64,000 nucleotides of DNA from Chitinophaga fulva (GCF_012927205.1 NZ_JABBGC010000001.1:2604810-2668809), one strand, 5' to 3'; shown: positions 20,638-30,144, counted from the stretch's first letter. Translations and numbers: made by a program. Notes: generated by a model from the letters alone, not told the origin.

Positions 20638-21054
20638 ATGGCAGTAGGATTATTTACAGCACCTATTTTCTATATGATCGGCACAGCGGATTTCCTGCAT
20701 TCATTTTTCTCAACGATCGTCTACCGGCTGGAGGATAGTGATTGGGGAAGCCGATTCCCTGTATTGATGAATGAACTGTTTATTGATGGAATAACCCATA
20801 CGCAAAGCGAAGCCGCGTTGCAGGAGTTGGCAGTGATCAAAAAGGAGTTGGCTGGTTTGTCTCCGGACCAGGTGATATGGGATATTGAGGATCTTTCCAA
20901 ACAACCGCCCTGGGGAGTGGATATTGCGCATACCATTACCAATTTGTCCAACTATTTTGTTACCAGTGATGGTAAGCAGTTGATCACCGTATTTGAAACG
21001 GCTTTAAACACAAGCATCAGCACACAAAGGCCATTGATCATCCGGTCGATGTAG
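20638..21054 (+). CDS. Immunity protein 70 (Imm70)-like protein, orphan
   Basis: This 138-residue cytoplasmic protein resembles the Imm70 family as I recall it: an N-terminal strand pair (VGLFTAPIFYMIGTADF), then DFLHSFFSTI, then the conserved WGSRFPVLMNEL motif, and a helical C-terminal half with alternating Ala/Leu. Imm70-type proteins neutralise toxins delivered between bacteria. No toxin gene is adjacent: upstream is the marR operator region and downstream, 23 bp away, an exported hypothetical on the same strand. It may be an orphan immunity gene kept against toxins of neighbours, or its function may be different. Confidence 0.6.
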   Translation: MAVGLFTAPIFYMIGTADFLHSFFSTIVYRLEDSDWGSRFPVLMNELFIDGITHTQSEAALQELAVIKKELAGLSPDQVIWDIEDLSKQPPWGVDIAHTITNLSNYFVTSDGKQLITVFETALNTSISTQRPLIIRSM

Positions 21055-21077
21055 GATTTTTAAAAAAAAGAATTGCC

Positions 21078-21911
21078 ATGATGATTAAACAATTATGCTT
21101 CATCCTTTTAAGTTCAGGTTGTATGGCACAGGCAAAACCGCAGGCGGCAGCAGATAGCAGCAGGCTGCAGCAATCATATGATCACGTAGTGATGATTGAT
21201 GATAAACATGTCGCTGAAGCGGCGGGCAATTACCTGGTGGACATTCCGCTGGTGGAACACCCTGATTCAAATTATGTGTTTTTTCTTGGTGCGCACGTTC
21301 CGGTGGCCCCGTTTACGGCCACCAATACGTTTTATCCGGATATCAGGGAGTTTACGCTGATTGTTCCGGACTGGAAATATTATCATGAGGTAGCTGTACA
21401 TGCTACTAAAAACAAGATGTGTGCAGAACCTGTCACTACCAATATTTATTATCATATCCGCAGAGGAGAGGGGACCATTACAGTGGATAGTATTCGTGTG
21501 CAGGGAGAACAACCCAAGCTGCAATATATTACTCCCCACGTGCCTGTAGATACCCTGATCGTATACCGGAGCGAAAGTTATGGGTCTGCTTGTTGCCCGG
21601 AAGATCCGCAATGGAAACGCACAGCTGAAAACGCTGCCATGATAAAAGATTTTGAGCGGCAGCATAAAGTAGCCATCACCGGTACTTACCGCCAGAATTC
21701 CGGTAAGGAGGGAGAGCATACGGATTACTATACACTACCCGGACTCACCCCAAAACAACGATTGGATTTTGTGCTGGCGAGACGTTGGCAGTGGATTGTA
21801 AATAAGGAAACGAAAAATATCGTGTTCAAGCCCCAGTTTTTTACACCCATGCTGATACCCGTTGTTAAAGAGGGTTTCAGGGCCATGAGAGATGCAGCCA
21901 GTGACCAGTGA
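21078..21911 (+). CDS. Exported hypothetical protein
   Basis: This is a 277-residue protein with a short N-terminal hydrophobic leader (CFILLSSGCMAQA); the Cys in SSGC could be a lipobox or the leader could be cut after MAQA. The mature protein is mostly beta with a YHEVAVHATK segment, a TNIYYHIRRGEG strand pair and a CC-PEDPQW motif. I do not recognise the family. It follows the Imm70-like gene by 23 bp and precedes the sigma factor gene by 75 bp, so it may belong to either transcript. Confidence 0.6.
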   Translation: MMIKQLCFILLSSGCMAQAKPQAAADSSRLQQSYDHVVMIDDKHVAEAAGNYLVDIPLVEHPDSNYVFFLGAHVPVAPFTATNTFYPDIREFTLIVPDWKYYHEVAVHATKNKMCAEPVTTNIYYHIRRGEGTITVDSIRVQGEQPKLQYITPHVPVDTLIVYRSESYGSACCPEDPQWKRTAENAAMIKDFERQHKVAITGTYRQNSGKEGEHTDYYTLPGLTPKQRLDFVLARRWQWIVNKETKNIVFKPQFFTPMLIPVVKEGFRAMRDAASDQ

Positions 21912-21986
21912 AAATGAGCGGAAAAAAAACTTAATACTTTGGTAATATTGAAACCATGATTTTTGCATCGGTAATTTATATTTCCG

Positions 21987-22589
21987 ATGGATTACAGACA
22001 AGCTTCTGATAGTGAGTTGTGGCAATGTTGTCAGCATGACGACATGCAGGCATACAATGAGATGTTTAGCAGATATTACCCCCGCATGTTCCGTCTTGCC
22101 AGCCGTTACATCCATGATGCCATGAGGGCAGAAGAGCTGTGTATGGACCTGTTGTTCCATCTCTGGGTAAAGCGCCACGACATTCACATCAACAGCAGCT
22201 TTTCTGGTTACCTGTTCCGTTCCGTCCGTAATCGTGTGATCAGTGAAATGCGCCGCAACATCCCGGTGATGGCCGGTCTTGATACTATACAGGAAGATTT
22301 TCAGGAGGACAGGCCCTCAGATTACCGCCTGTTGGCAGAAGAAGCTGAACGTACTTACCGCACTGTACTCAACGAACTCAGTCCACAGCGCCGCCAGGTG
22401 TTTATGCTCAGCCGGGAAGAGCATCTTACCTACCCCGAAATAGCCCGGCGGATGAACCTCTCCGTCAATACGGTGGAGAACTATATGGTGGCGGCGTTGA
22501 ACAGTCTGCGGAAAAGACTGAAAGAAAACGTGCCTTCCGCAGTTATCCCTCTTTTATTACTCAGTGATTTTCCATCCTCCCTTTGGTAA
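21987..22589 (+). CDS. ECF RNA polymerase sigma factor, FecI/Bacteroidota type
   Basis: This is a complete 200-residue ECF sigma-70 factor. Region 2 spans about residues 22-90 (YNEMFSRYYPRMFRLASRYI, then AEELCMDLLFHLW) and region 4 about 122-182 (LSPQRRQVFMLSREEHLTYPEIARRMNLS then VENYMVAALNSLRK). In these bacteria such factors are activated when a TonB-dependent receptor signals through a FecR-type anti-sigma. The FecR and receptor genes lie just downstream but a gene on the opposite strand sits between, so sigma and anti-sigma are not co-transcribed as they usually are. Confidence 0.92.
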   Translation: MDYRQASDSELWQCCQHDDMQAYNEMFSRYYPRMFRLASRYIHDAMRAEELCMDLLFHLWVKRHDIHINSSFSGYLFRSVRNRVISEMRRNIPVMAGLDTIQEDFQEDRPSDYRLLAEEAERTYRTVLNELSPQRRQVFMLSREEHLTYPEIARRMNLSVNTVENYMVAALNSLRKRLKENVPSAVIPLLLLSDFPSSLW

Positions 22590-22606
22590 CGCGGTATGTG
22601 TAAAGC

Positions 22607-23185
22607 TTACGCCGGATGGTAAGTATGTACAACAATTCCTCCCGGGAAAACGTTCGTATCCACCAGTTTCAGCTCAAGTGGCTGGGACAGATCGCTGAAT
22701 ATCGGTAGTCCGGCTCCCAGGGCTACGGGATGCACCACTAAATGATATTCATCTATAAGTCCTGTTTCAATCAGGCTCCGCATAAATCCAGCCCCTCCAT
22801 GTGCTAAGATCGGTTGTCCCGGTTCAGCTTTGAGCTGCCTGATTTCCCCGGCCAGGTCGCCGTTGAAAATTCGCGTCCCGGCCCAGGAAACCGCGGCAGG
22901 CGACTGATCGGCTGCGGGAGGAATTGTCATCCCCTTTTGGGTAAAGACAGCCTTAGGGATCTCGTTCATCGCCCTGGCAATAGGTAGGGGCGAGGTGGGC
23001 CAGTAAGGCGCCATATCATGAAAGCTCTTGCTGCCCATAATATGCAGCCCCGCAGACTCGCAAAGTTCCCTCACCCAGGCCGATGACTTCTCGTCCGCGG
23101 CTTTGAACATCCAGTCGCCTTTACCATTGGCAGCGGCAACAAAACCGTCGAGAGATATTGACATTTTCATCATTAGTTTTCGCAT
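22607..23185 (-). CDS. Dihydrofolate reductase family protein (RibD C-terminal-like)
   Basis: This is a 192-residue protein of the DHFR/RibD fold, from ATG at 23185. The first strand carries MSISLDGFVA, followed by a GDWMF segment, then MGSKSFHDMAPYW, and the NADPH-site strand ILAHGGAGFMRSLIE with DEYHLVVHPVALGAG. It is probably an NADPH-dependent reductase of unknown substrate; the family is common and is seldom the housekeeping folate enzyme. It is on the minus strand between the sigma factor and FecR genes of an uptake locus and looks inserted there. Confidence 0.88.
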   Translation of the reverse strand: MRKLMMKMSISLDGFVAAANGKGDWMFKAADEKSSAWVRELCESAGLHIMGSKSFHDMAPYWPTSPLPIARAMNEIPKAVFTQKGMTIPPAADQSPAAVSWAGTRIFNGDLAGEIRQLKAEPGQPILAHGGAGFMRSLIETGLIDEYHLVVHPVALGAGLPIFSDLSQPLELKLVDTNVFPGGIVVHTYHPA

Positions 23186-23451
23186 GATCAAAAGATTTTG
23201 TTTTTCAAATGTAAGTCGACCTCACAAAACATAAGAGGGGCCAGCGCGACAATCGAGGGGGCAATTGCGGCATTTTTTTAGCCTTTACTGTAATGCTTGC
23301 CAGTAAAAGGTTACAGCGTTTTATACCCTGATTTGACCTGGACATTTATTAAAAAAATCTTTCCCGCATAGGTGGTGCCGGATTCATTTAGGCGTCATCA
23401 TCAATAGAGGGACGTATAGCCGGTCGGGTTATCATCTGTTCTTCTATATAA

Positions 23452-24483
23452 ATGCTAACAATGGGAAAAGCAGACAGCTACTTACTTCAAAAATTCCTGG
23501 AAGGCCGTTGCACCACCGAAGAGCTCAGGCAGGCGAAGCTATTGCTGGATACCGGGGAAGGCCGGGCATTGCTGGATGCGCTGATGCGCCGGCGCGAAAT
23601 GATGGTATGGGACAATCCACCGGAAGAAAGCGCCGCCATGCAGCAGCTGTGGAGCCAGAAACAACAGGAAATGCAACAAAGGATAGCTGCCTATGAAGCC
23701 AGTATGGCTGCTGAAAAAAAGCCTGCTATTCACTGGCGCAAAGTGCTCCGCTATGCAGCTATATGGACCGGACTGATCATGCTGTCCGGTTTGGCGTTAT
23801 GGAAATTCGGTAAGAGCCGCAGGCCTGTTCACTATGTGGAAATGACCAACGCAAAGGGCGCACCCCGCCGCCACGTATTGCCAGACAGCACCGTGGTATA
23901 CCTCGCGGCCGGCAGTAGTGTTAAATATCCTGATAGTTATCCTCAAACAGGCAGGGACATTGAATTGAGCGGAGAAGCCTTTTTTGATGTGGCACCGGAT
24001 GATATTCATCCCTTCACTATACGGTCCGGCGTCCTGCTGACACGCGTACTGGGCACCGCTTTCCGGATAACCGCCTACGAAGGACAAATACAGGAGGTAG
24101 TGGTCACCACCGGTAAAGTCAGCATCAGCGCCCTGCAGGAAGAAAAAACGACGGAACTGGCGCAGCTCACAGCCGGGCGTAAAATCACCTGGCAGCCTGA
24201 AACAGGGAAAGCCATACAAAGCGCGGCAGATATCCGCAGTATAGAACAATGGAAAGCGGGTGATCTGGTCTTTACCGATATGCAGATGGCTGAGGTGGTG
24301 CTGGCGCTGGAACGCCGCTATGGCGTAACATGCCGCTTTGAAAAAACAGTCACCGCAAAACACGTAGTGAGCGGCACCTTCTCCGCCACCGATTCCCTCA
24401 CCGGCGTGCTGGACATGCTGGGCTTCGTAGGGAAATTCAGCTACCACCTTTCCGCCGATGGAAAAACATGCATCATCAAATAA
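23452..24483 (+). CDS. FecR family anti-sigma factor
   Basis: This inner membrane anti-sigma holds the ECF sigma factor and relays the signal from the outer membrane receptor. The 343-residue protein (ATG at 23452, or 23461 in frame) has an N-terminal cytoplasmic helical part with a FLEGRCTTEE motif, one membrane segment at about residues 102-121 (YAAIWTGLIMLSGLALW), then the FecR beta domain (LPDSTVVYLAAGSSVKYP; ELSGEAFFDVA; TRVLGTAFRITAY) and a C-terminal DUF4974-like STN domain (FTDMQMAEVVLALERRYGV). It lies 174 bp before the receptor gene. Confidence 0.93.
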   Translation: MLTMGKADSYLLQKFLEGRCTTEELRQAKLLLDTGEGRALLDALMRRREMMVWDNPPEESAAMQQLWSQKQQEMQQRIAAYEASMAAEKKPAIHWRKVLRYAAIWTGLIMLSGLALWKFGKSRRPVHYVEMTNAKGAPRRHVLPDSTVVYLAAGSSVKYPDSYPQTGRDIELSGEAFFDVAPDDIHPFTIRSGVLLTRVLGTAFRITAYEGQIQEVVVTTGKVSISALQEEKTTELAQLTAGRKITWQPETGKAIQSAADIRSIEQWKAGDLVFTDMQMAEVVLALERRYGVTCRFEKTVTAKHVVSGTFSATDSLTGVLDMLGFVGKFSYHLSADGKTCIIK

Positions 24484-24539
24484 AAACTTAAAAAGCGCCT
24501 ATGAACAAAAAAGTTACGTGACCTCTCTCCTAAAAGAAA

Positions 24540-24562
24540 GTGTCCCGCCGGAGGCAGGACAC
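24540..24562 (+). other. Hairpin in the leader between fecR and the receptor gene
   Basis: The sequence GTGTCCCGCC-GGA-GGCAGGACAC forms a 10-bp stem with one G-T-type mismatch. It lies in the untranslated leader of the receptor gene. No T run follows, so it is more likely an RNA processing or stability element than a terminator. Confidence 0.4.
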
Positions 24563-24657
24563 CAGTAGCTGCCAAAGCCCAACGATGTGGAAGTCCGGTC
24601 GGCTTTACAGCAACATTTACCAATTAAAAATTAACCAGTAAAAACAGTTACAATAAT

Positions 24658-27600
24658 ATGCAAAAAAATATATCCTTATCAGGATTATTGACGGTTGTTC
24701 TCCGAACGGGAAAGCTGCTTCAGCTTTCCATTACTGCAATAGCCCTGTTTATCCTGATGATGCCGCTCACCGCCAGCAGCCAGCAGGCCGACAATCAGCA
24801 GATCAGCCTGCAATTGTCCAACCGCAGCATTAAAGAAGCCCTTGCCGAAATACAAAAAAGAAGCAGCGTCAAATTCGTTTATGGTGACGATATCAACAAA
24901 TATGCAGCGGTAAAGGTGTCTGTCAATGCCGGCAACATTACCGTAAAAAACGCCATTGAACAGGTACTGAAAAACACCAACCTGCGTTATACCCGGCGCA
25001 ATGATCATGTCATGATCGATGAAAAGCCCGCCGGCAGCCCCACTGCGCCGCAAAAGGAGCAGGATAAACGGCCCGGCCGCATTACCGGTAAGATCATCAG
25101 TGACCGTGGTGAGGCGCTCATCGGCGCTTCCATCCGCATCGCAGGCGGCAGTCAGGCCACACAGTCTGCCGCTGACGGCAGCTACATGCTGACCGTTACG
25201 CCGGGCAACTATACACTGGAAATCAGCTATATCTCCTTTCAGACACAACGTATCACCGGCGTGGTGGTAAATGAAAACAGCAGCACCCCGCTGACGGTGG
25301 CCATGAAAGCCAAAACCAACACGCTGGACCAGGTGGTGATCACCTCCGGGTACAAAAAAGCCAGCATATCGGGATTGCTGACGAAACAGAAGAACGCCGT
25401 GGAATTGTCTGACGGGATTTCTGCGGAACAAATATCCCGCAGCCCGGACAACAACGCGGCAGACGCATTGGCCCGTGTGACCGGTTTAACTACCATCGAC
25501 AAAAAATACGTAGTGGTACGCGGAATGGGAGAGCGGTGGAATGAAACCGCGATAGACGGCATCACTCAGCCCAGCACAGAACCTGTCCGGAAATCGTTTT
25601 CCTTCGATCTGATACCAGCCGCCATGATAGATAATATCGTGGTGAGCAAAACGCCGACACCGGATATGAATGCCAATTTCACCGGCGGATATGTACAGGT
25701 GAATACCAAAGATATTCCTGACCAGGACTTCCTGACCGTTTCCCTCGGTACTTCCTATAACGACCTCAGTACCTTCAAAGAGCAGTTGGGACCCAAAGCG
25801 GGAAAATATGATTATCTCGGTTTTCATGACGGCCGCAGGTCTCTCCCGCAGAGCAGTCAGCTGAAAAACATGCTGGAGCTGGCGCAGGAGAACAATGGAC
25901 ATGCGCTGAAAAACCAGAATCTGTATGAGCAATCCAAATTATTTGCCCATGATAATTTTACCACTTATTCCAGTACCACGCCATTAGGTTTGAATGTGAA
26001 ACTGGCTGGTGGTAAAGTGTTCCATCTCGGTAGGGAAAAGAAAAATAAATTCGGTATCGTTGGCGCACTGTCTTTCAGAAATTCACAGGAAACGGAAAAA
26101 ATCGACTTTATCACCAGGGGTGGCTGGCAAAGCGCGCTGGGCCTTAATCTGACAGATGACCACCCTAACCGCCAATACCTCAATACAGGGAATACCTACA
26201 ATGTTAACTCCACCTGGGGAGGTTTGTTGAACATGGGTTTACAGATAGGTAAAACAAAACTGGCATTCCGCAATATCTATTCTCATATTTTCAACCAGGA
26301 CTTTACCCAGGTGAAAGGCTGGAACAGAGACCAGACAAACTACAAAACAGACATCCCGGGGATAGAAGAAGTGAACAGGCCGCTGTTTACCAATTTCATT
26401 CAGAATAAGCTGGAAGGGCGGCATGACCTGCAATTCATGCATATCGACTGGAGCCTTGCCCATACAGAGATCAGAAGAGATCAGAAAGATGTTACCTACC
26501 TGGGATATTCCAATGTGAAAATCAATGATGAGGTGATTCATTATCCGGCAACCAATGTGGTGAATAGTACCAACAGGTTTCCATTTGGCCGGGGGAACTA
26601 TGCTTACAAAGGCAGGGATTTGAACTGGAGCGTGGCTGCCGCATTTCCTTTTAAGCTCTATGCTGCGAAACAGCTTTTCAAAGTAGGATACTTCGGTGCC
26701 AAAAGGACCGGTGTGCAGGATTATTTTGAAGCAGGGCTGTACAACCTGCCCAATAACCTCTCCAGGGAATACTGGTATCTTTCCGCTGCTCAGTTACAGG
26801 ACCCTAAAAACTTCCATGAAAACGGGTTTGCCTGGCTGCCCACCGTTGCCGGCAATTCCAAATACGAAGGTAACATGTACCAACATGCGCCCTTTGCCAT
26901 GTTTGATAACCATTTTGGACAGTTCCGGCTGGTGTGGGGACTGCGGGCCGAATACTTTAAATACGAAGAGCTGCAGAATCCTAACGACGGCCGGTTTGGT
27001 CCGACGTCAGCCCCGCTTCCGGAAGAGAAGAAATGGCAGTATTTACCCTCCGTCAACTTTACGTATAGCCCCTGGAGTGATTTCAACTTCCGCGTAGCCT
27101 ATGCGAAGACCGTATCCAGGCCACAGTTTGCAGAAAGAAACCGGTTCTCCTATTATGATCCTGTGTATTCTGCCTACATCTGGAACGCGCCCGTGAAGTC
27201 TTCCGTGACGGATGGTTATGACTTCAAAGCAGAATGGTACCCCGAGCCAGGTGACGTACTGTCTGCCGGTGTGTATTACCGGGACATTGCCGACCCCATT
27301 GAAATGTATAACTTCTTTTCCGCCACCAACAAGAGTGAATTCACCCTGAAAAATTCAAAAAGGGCGCAGGTTTACGGACTGGAAGTGGATGTTCAGAAAA
27401 ATTTCGGTTTTATTGATGAAACATTGCGGAACCTGCGGTTCTCCGGAAACCTCTCTCTGAACAACAGTAGGGTGGATACCTATGGCAGCACTTCTATCGA
27501 CGAGAATGGTGATCCCTTTGAAAAAGATCAAAACGGCGCTGCTATCTCCAGGGAAATTGTATACCGGGACAACCGGCCTTTGTATGGCCAATCGCCTTAC

Positions 27601-28032
27601 AGCTACAACCTGGGACTGGCCTATGTTACTGACAGTTGGGGTGTCAATGTGCTGTACAATAAAACCGGCAGGAAATACATGCTGGTAGGGTCTGAATTAA
27701 AGTACGCCGAATTGCAGAACCCTTATGGAAAAGTGGATATGCAGCTGAGTTATAAGTGCCTGAAAAATAGAAACCTGGAAGTGGTGCTCAATATCTCCAA
27801 CCTCTTCAATGAAAGCATCCTGTATTATAATAATGCTGCCAGCTATGGATATGATGCGGAAGTAAAGAATGAAAATAACAGGATGGACCCGCGGTTAGGT
27901 AATCCGGCCTTTTACAACAAACATATCGTGTTACAACCGGGCAAATCCGATAACTACGACAAAGGGGACCAGGTCACCTATAAGGCACACACAGGGCGGC
28001 GGTTCACGTTAAACCTGAATTACAAATTCTAA
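24658..28032 (+). CDS. TonB-dependent outer membrane receptor with STN and carboxypeptidase-like N-terminal domains
   Basis: This is a 1124-residue active transporter of the outer membrane that also signals. After the signal peptide (cleavage after TASS-Q near residue 42) come an STN domain at about 50-120 (ISLQLSNRSIKEALAEIQKR) that contacts FecR, a carboxypeptidase-regulatory-like beta domain at about 138-220 (GRITGKIISDRGEALIGASI), the plug (DALARVTGLTTID; VRGMGERWNETAIDGI) and a 22-strand barrel ending in RRFTLNLNYKF with the aromatic C-terminus. It is not a SusC type: the partner gene is a small lipoprotein, not SusD. Substrate is unknown; siderophore, peptide or protein are all possible. 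Confidence 0.93.
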   Translation: MQKNISLSGLLTVVLRTGKLLQLSITAIALFILMMPLTASSQQADNQQISLQLSNRSIKEALAEIQKRSSVKFVYGDDINKYAAVKVSVNAGNITVKNAIEQVLKNTNLRYTRRNDHVMIDEKPAGSPTAPQKEQDKRPGRITGKIISDRGEALIGASIRIAGGSQATQSAADGSYMLTVTPGNYTLEISYISFQTQRITGVVVNENSSTPLTVAMKAKTNTLDQVVITSGYKKASISGLLTKQKNAVELSDGISAEQISRSPDNNAADALARVTGLTTIDKKYVVVRGMGERWNETAIDGITQPSTEPVRKSFSFDLIPAAMIDNIVVSKTPTPDMNANFTGGYVQVNTKDIPDQDFLTVSLGTSYNDLSTFKEQLGPKAGKYDYLGFHDGRRSLPQSSQLKNMLELAQENNGHALKNQNLYEQSKLFAHDNFTTYSSTTPLGLNVKLAGGKVFHLGREKKNKFGIVGALSFRNSQETEKIDFITRGGWQSALGLNLTDDHPNRQYLNTGNTYNVNSTWGGLLNMGLQIGKTKLAFRNIYSHIFNQDFTQVKGWNRDQTNYKTDIPGIEEVNRPLFTNFIQNKLEGRHDLQFMHIDWSLAHTEIRRDQKDVTYLGYSNVKINDEVIHYPATNVVNSTNRFPFGRGNYAYKGRDLNWSVAAAFPFKLYAAKQLFKVGYFGAKRTGVQDYFEAGLYNLPNNLSREYWYLSAAQLQDPKNFHENGFAWLPTVAGNSKYEGNMYQHAPFAMFDNHFGQFRLVWGLRAEYFKYEELQNPNDGRFGPTSAPLPEEKKWQYLPSVNFTYSPWSDFNFRVAYAKTVSRPQFAERNRFSYYDPVYSAYIWNAPVKSSVTDGYDFKAEWYPEPGDVLSAGVYYRDIADPIEMYNFFSATNKSEFTLKNSKRAQVYGLEVDVQKNFGFIDETLRNLRFSGNLSLNNSRVDTYGSTSIDENGDPFEKDQNGAAISREIVYRDNRPLYGQSPYSYNLGLAYVTDSWGVNVLYNKTGRKYMLVGSELKYAELQNPYGKVDMQLSYKCLKNRNLEVVLNISNLFNESILYYNNAASYGYDAEVKNENNRMDPRLGNPAFYNKHIVLQPGKSDNYDKGDQVTYKAHTGRRFTLNLNYKF

Positions 28033-28043
28033 AAAAAGATGGC

Positions 28044-28790
28044 ATGAAGATATCACAACAACTGGCAGCTTTAATAGTAAGCCTGTCTCTTTTTTCCTGT
28101 ACCAAATCGCAGGAGGAACTCTATCCTGAACATAAAATCATCGACATCAATATTAACGGTTATATAGCGGCAGACTCCCTGCAGTTGAAGCTGGGGAACA
28201 GGGTAGTGGAGGCGACAGAAGATGGATCATCCCACTATTTTCAGGGGAAGGTGAGCACAAAACAGGTGTCCAACGGCCCTACTACCTTTTCTGTTTTCGA
28301 TAGCAAGGGGGTACAACTGCTGGAAAGAAAGATTGACGGCGCCGCTCTTTCCAATACCGTCAAATTCTATTATGATGGTACTTCTCTCATTGACAAGCTG
28401 CCGGAAATTCCTAAGCCAACACCCGGTAATGTAGGAATACTCGTCAATTTCCCGGAAAGAACATTTAGTAAAATTCCGGTGAAAGACATTGCGATAGAGG
28501 TCTATATAGCGAAAAGAGGGCAGCCTACCATCCGGAAAGTATACCCGCTGAACGAAGAGGGGAACGCCTATGCAGACCTAACTGTGCCTGCAACCTATAC
28601 CTCTATGACACTCAAGGTGGTGAAAGCAGCCAGTCCATCAGAACTGTATCTCGATAATTCCAAAACAAGCATCGTGCTTATGAATGTGCCCAAGCCCGAT
28701 AAAGGAGCGCTGATGTTGATAAAGGAATATGCGGATGGCGGTAACTTCATGGGGATTCAGGGTATAGAACTGACCCAATACCTGAACTAA
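28044..28790 (+). CDS. Lipoprotein partner of the TonB-dependent receptor
   Basis: This is a 248-residue lipoprotein with leader LIVSLSLFSC, so Cys19 is lipidated. The body is beta-rich, Pro/Lys-rich and unrelated to SusD by eye. The gene starts 11 bp after the receptor stop and ends at a strong terminator, so it is the last gene of the receptor operon. It probably sits on the cell surface and helps bind or deliver the receptor's ligand. I do not recognise the family. Confidence 0.75.
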   Translation: MKISQQLAALIVSLSLFSCTKSQEELYPEHKIIDININGYIAADSLQLKLGNRVVEATEDGSSHYFQGKVSTKQVSNGPTTFSVFDSKGVQLLERKIDGAALSNTVKFYYDGTSLIDKLPEIPKPTPGNVGILVNFPERTFSKIPVKDIAIEVYIAKRGQPTIRKVYPLNEEGNAYADLTVPATYTSMTLKVVKAASPSELYLDNSKTSIVLMNVPKPDKGALMLIKEYADGGNFMGIQGIELTQYLN

Positions 28791-28802
28791 TATTAACAGG
28801 GA

Positions 28803-28831
28803 GCGAGCCACCAGCGTGGCTCGCTTTTTTT
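28803..28831 (+). terminator. Rho-independent terminator
   Basis: There is a GC-rich 9-bp stem GCGAGCCAC/GTGGCTCGC with loop CAGC and a run of seven T. It ends the receptor-lipoprotein operon and separates it from the AraC gene. Confidence 0.93.
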
Positions 28832-28881
28832 ATGGAAAAAGTAGATTAACTTTAATAGGGAACACCTTATGCCCTGCTTTG

Positions 28882-29697
28882 ATGCAATGTTTGCCGTCGG
28901 CCATTTTAGCGCCTTACATAAAGAATTATACCGTTGTGACGATTGAGGAAGATCTCGATAACGAGGTGTTTTATCCCAGCGGATACATAGATCTCGTTAT
29001 CAATATATCCGGATCAGCCGCCACCATCATCAACGGCAGAAGAAAAGACACTCCCGCTATAGAACTGTTGGGACATCTCACCCTGCCTACCAGGCTTACG
29101 GTCACGAAAGGTACTACCGTGCTGATAGCCCGTATTTATCCACATGCCGGCGCTTTGTTTTTTTCGAATCCGCTTTCTGAATTTACCAATTATGCCACTG
29201 ATCTGTATGATGTACGCTCGCAGGAGAACCGGGAGTTATACAACAGGATCATGGAAGCCGCTACCATCGGGCATAAAATCAGGGTGCTGGAACAGTTCCT
29301 CCTGGAACAATTGAAACAACATGAAAAGCAGTTGAAAAAAGTAACTGTTGTACAACAGCTTTCGCATTTGCTTTTATCGGGAGATGATAAACTGGACTTG
29401 CCCGCTATCGCCCGGGAATCCGGTATTTCTGAAAGATATATCCAGAAACTTTGTCTGCAGCATATCGGTATTAGTCCGGCTGCGTTGGTAGCGGTAGCAC
29501 GGTTCAACAGAAGCCTGCGGCTGGTGCTGGATACTCCAGCATCACTGACCGCGGTGGCCTATGACACTGGGTATTATGATCAGGCGCATTTTATCAAGGA
29601 GTTCAGAAAATTTACCGGCATTACGCCTTCTGAGGCCCGGCAGCGACTGATAAAAAATGATGTGGCCTTTCAGCAGGTGGTGAACATCGGTTTTTAG
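28882..29697 (+). CDS. AraC family transcriptional regulator, DUF6597-like N-terminus
   Basis: This is a 271-residue regulator. The ATG at 28882 is chosen because the only upstream start is a GTG lying inside the terminator hairpin. The N-terminal part reads PYIKNYTVV…VFYPSGYIDLVINI, typical of the AraC group with DUF6597-like sensors. The C-terminal half is an AraC DNA-binding domain with two helix-turn-helix motifs (IARESGISERYIQKL; AVAYDTGYYDQAHFIKEFRKFTGITPSE). It has no clear regulated neighbour: upstream is a terminator, downstream a convergent gene with no gap. Confidence 0.9.
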   Translation: MQCLPSAILAPYIKNYTVVTIEEDLDNEVFYPSGYIDLVINISGSAATIINGRRKDTPAIELLGHLTLPTRLTVTKGTTVLIARIYPHAGALFFSNPLSEFTNYATDLYDVRSQENRELYNRIMEAATIGHKIRVLEQFLLEQLKQHEKQLKKVTVVQQLSHLLLSGDDKLDLPAIARESGISERYIQKLCLQHIGISPAALVAVARFNRSLRLVLDTPASLTAVAYDTGYYDQAHFIKEFRKFTGITPSEARQRLIKNDVAFQQVVNIGF

Positions 29698-30144
29698 TTA
29701 TTTCGCCGGGTGGTTGCTGCTGAACATGTCCCGGTGCATCTTCCAGCCGTTGGCTGTTTTTTTCCAGATGACGATGACTTTGCCATCATCTACTTTGTTG
29801 CCCTTCAAGTCTGTCATTTCATAATAACTTTCTTCCGTGACAAATGTCTGGCCATCGCCATAGAGGTGTTGGATGGTGAATTTGCAGTGTACTTTTGGGC
29901 CGCCTTTGAAAAAATTTGCGAGGTTGTCTTTGCCGCGCACCGGCGCCGCATTGGGCGGGTACAGACAGGCATCGTCGGTATACCTTGTCAGAATAGAGCC
30001 ATCGTTTTTATTGGCTAAATCGGAATAAATAGCGTTGCTGGCTTCGATCGCTTTCCTGGCTGCTTTTAACGGTTGATCTTCAGATTGGCCATTGGCCACG
30101 ACGAAGACGAAGGTCAATAAGCTTACGATGAGGAGTTGTTTCAT
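29698..30144 (-). CDS. Exported NTF2-like (SnoaL/DUF4440) protein
   Basis: This is a 148-residue protein from ATG at 30144, chosen for its signal peptide (LLIVSLLTFVFVVANGQ). The mature domain has the NTF2-like cone: a first helix with AIYSDLANKNDGSILTRYT, then CLYPPNAAPVRGKDNLANFF, then strands FTIQHLYGDGQTFVTEESYYEM and WKKTANGWKMHRDMFSSN. These small domains bind hydrophobic ligands or act as enzymes; the role here is unknown. It ends back to back with the AraC gene with no intergenic base. Confidence 0.85.
   Translation of the reverse strand: MKQLLIVSLLTFVFVVANGQSEDQPLKAARKAIEASNAIYSDLANKNDGSILTRYTDDACLYPPNAAPVRGKDNLANFFKGGPKVHCKFTIQHLYGDGQTFVTEESYYEMTDLKGNKVDDGKVIVIWKKTANGWKMHRDMFSSNHPAK

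Noticed and set aside
24658..28032. SusC/SusD-type glycan uptake pair
   Set aside because: The partner lipoprotein is only 248 residues and shows no SusD pattern, so a SusCD call is not supported.
28816..28881. Upstream GTG start for the AraC gene
   Set aside because: It lies inside a terminator hairpin; the ATG at 28882 gives a normal family start.
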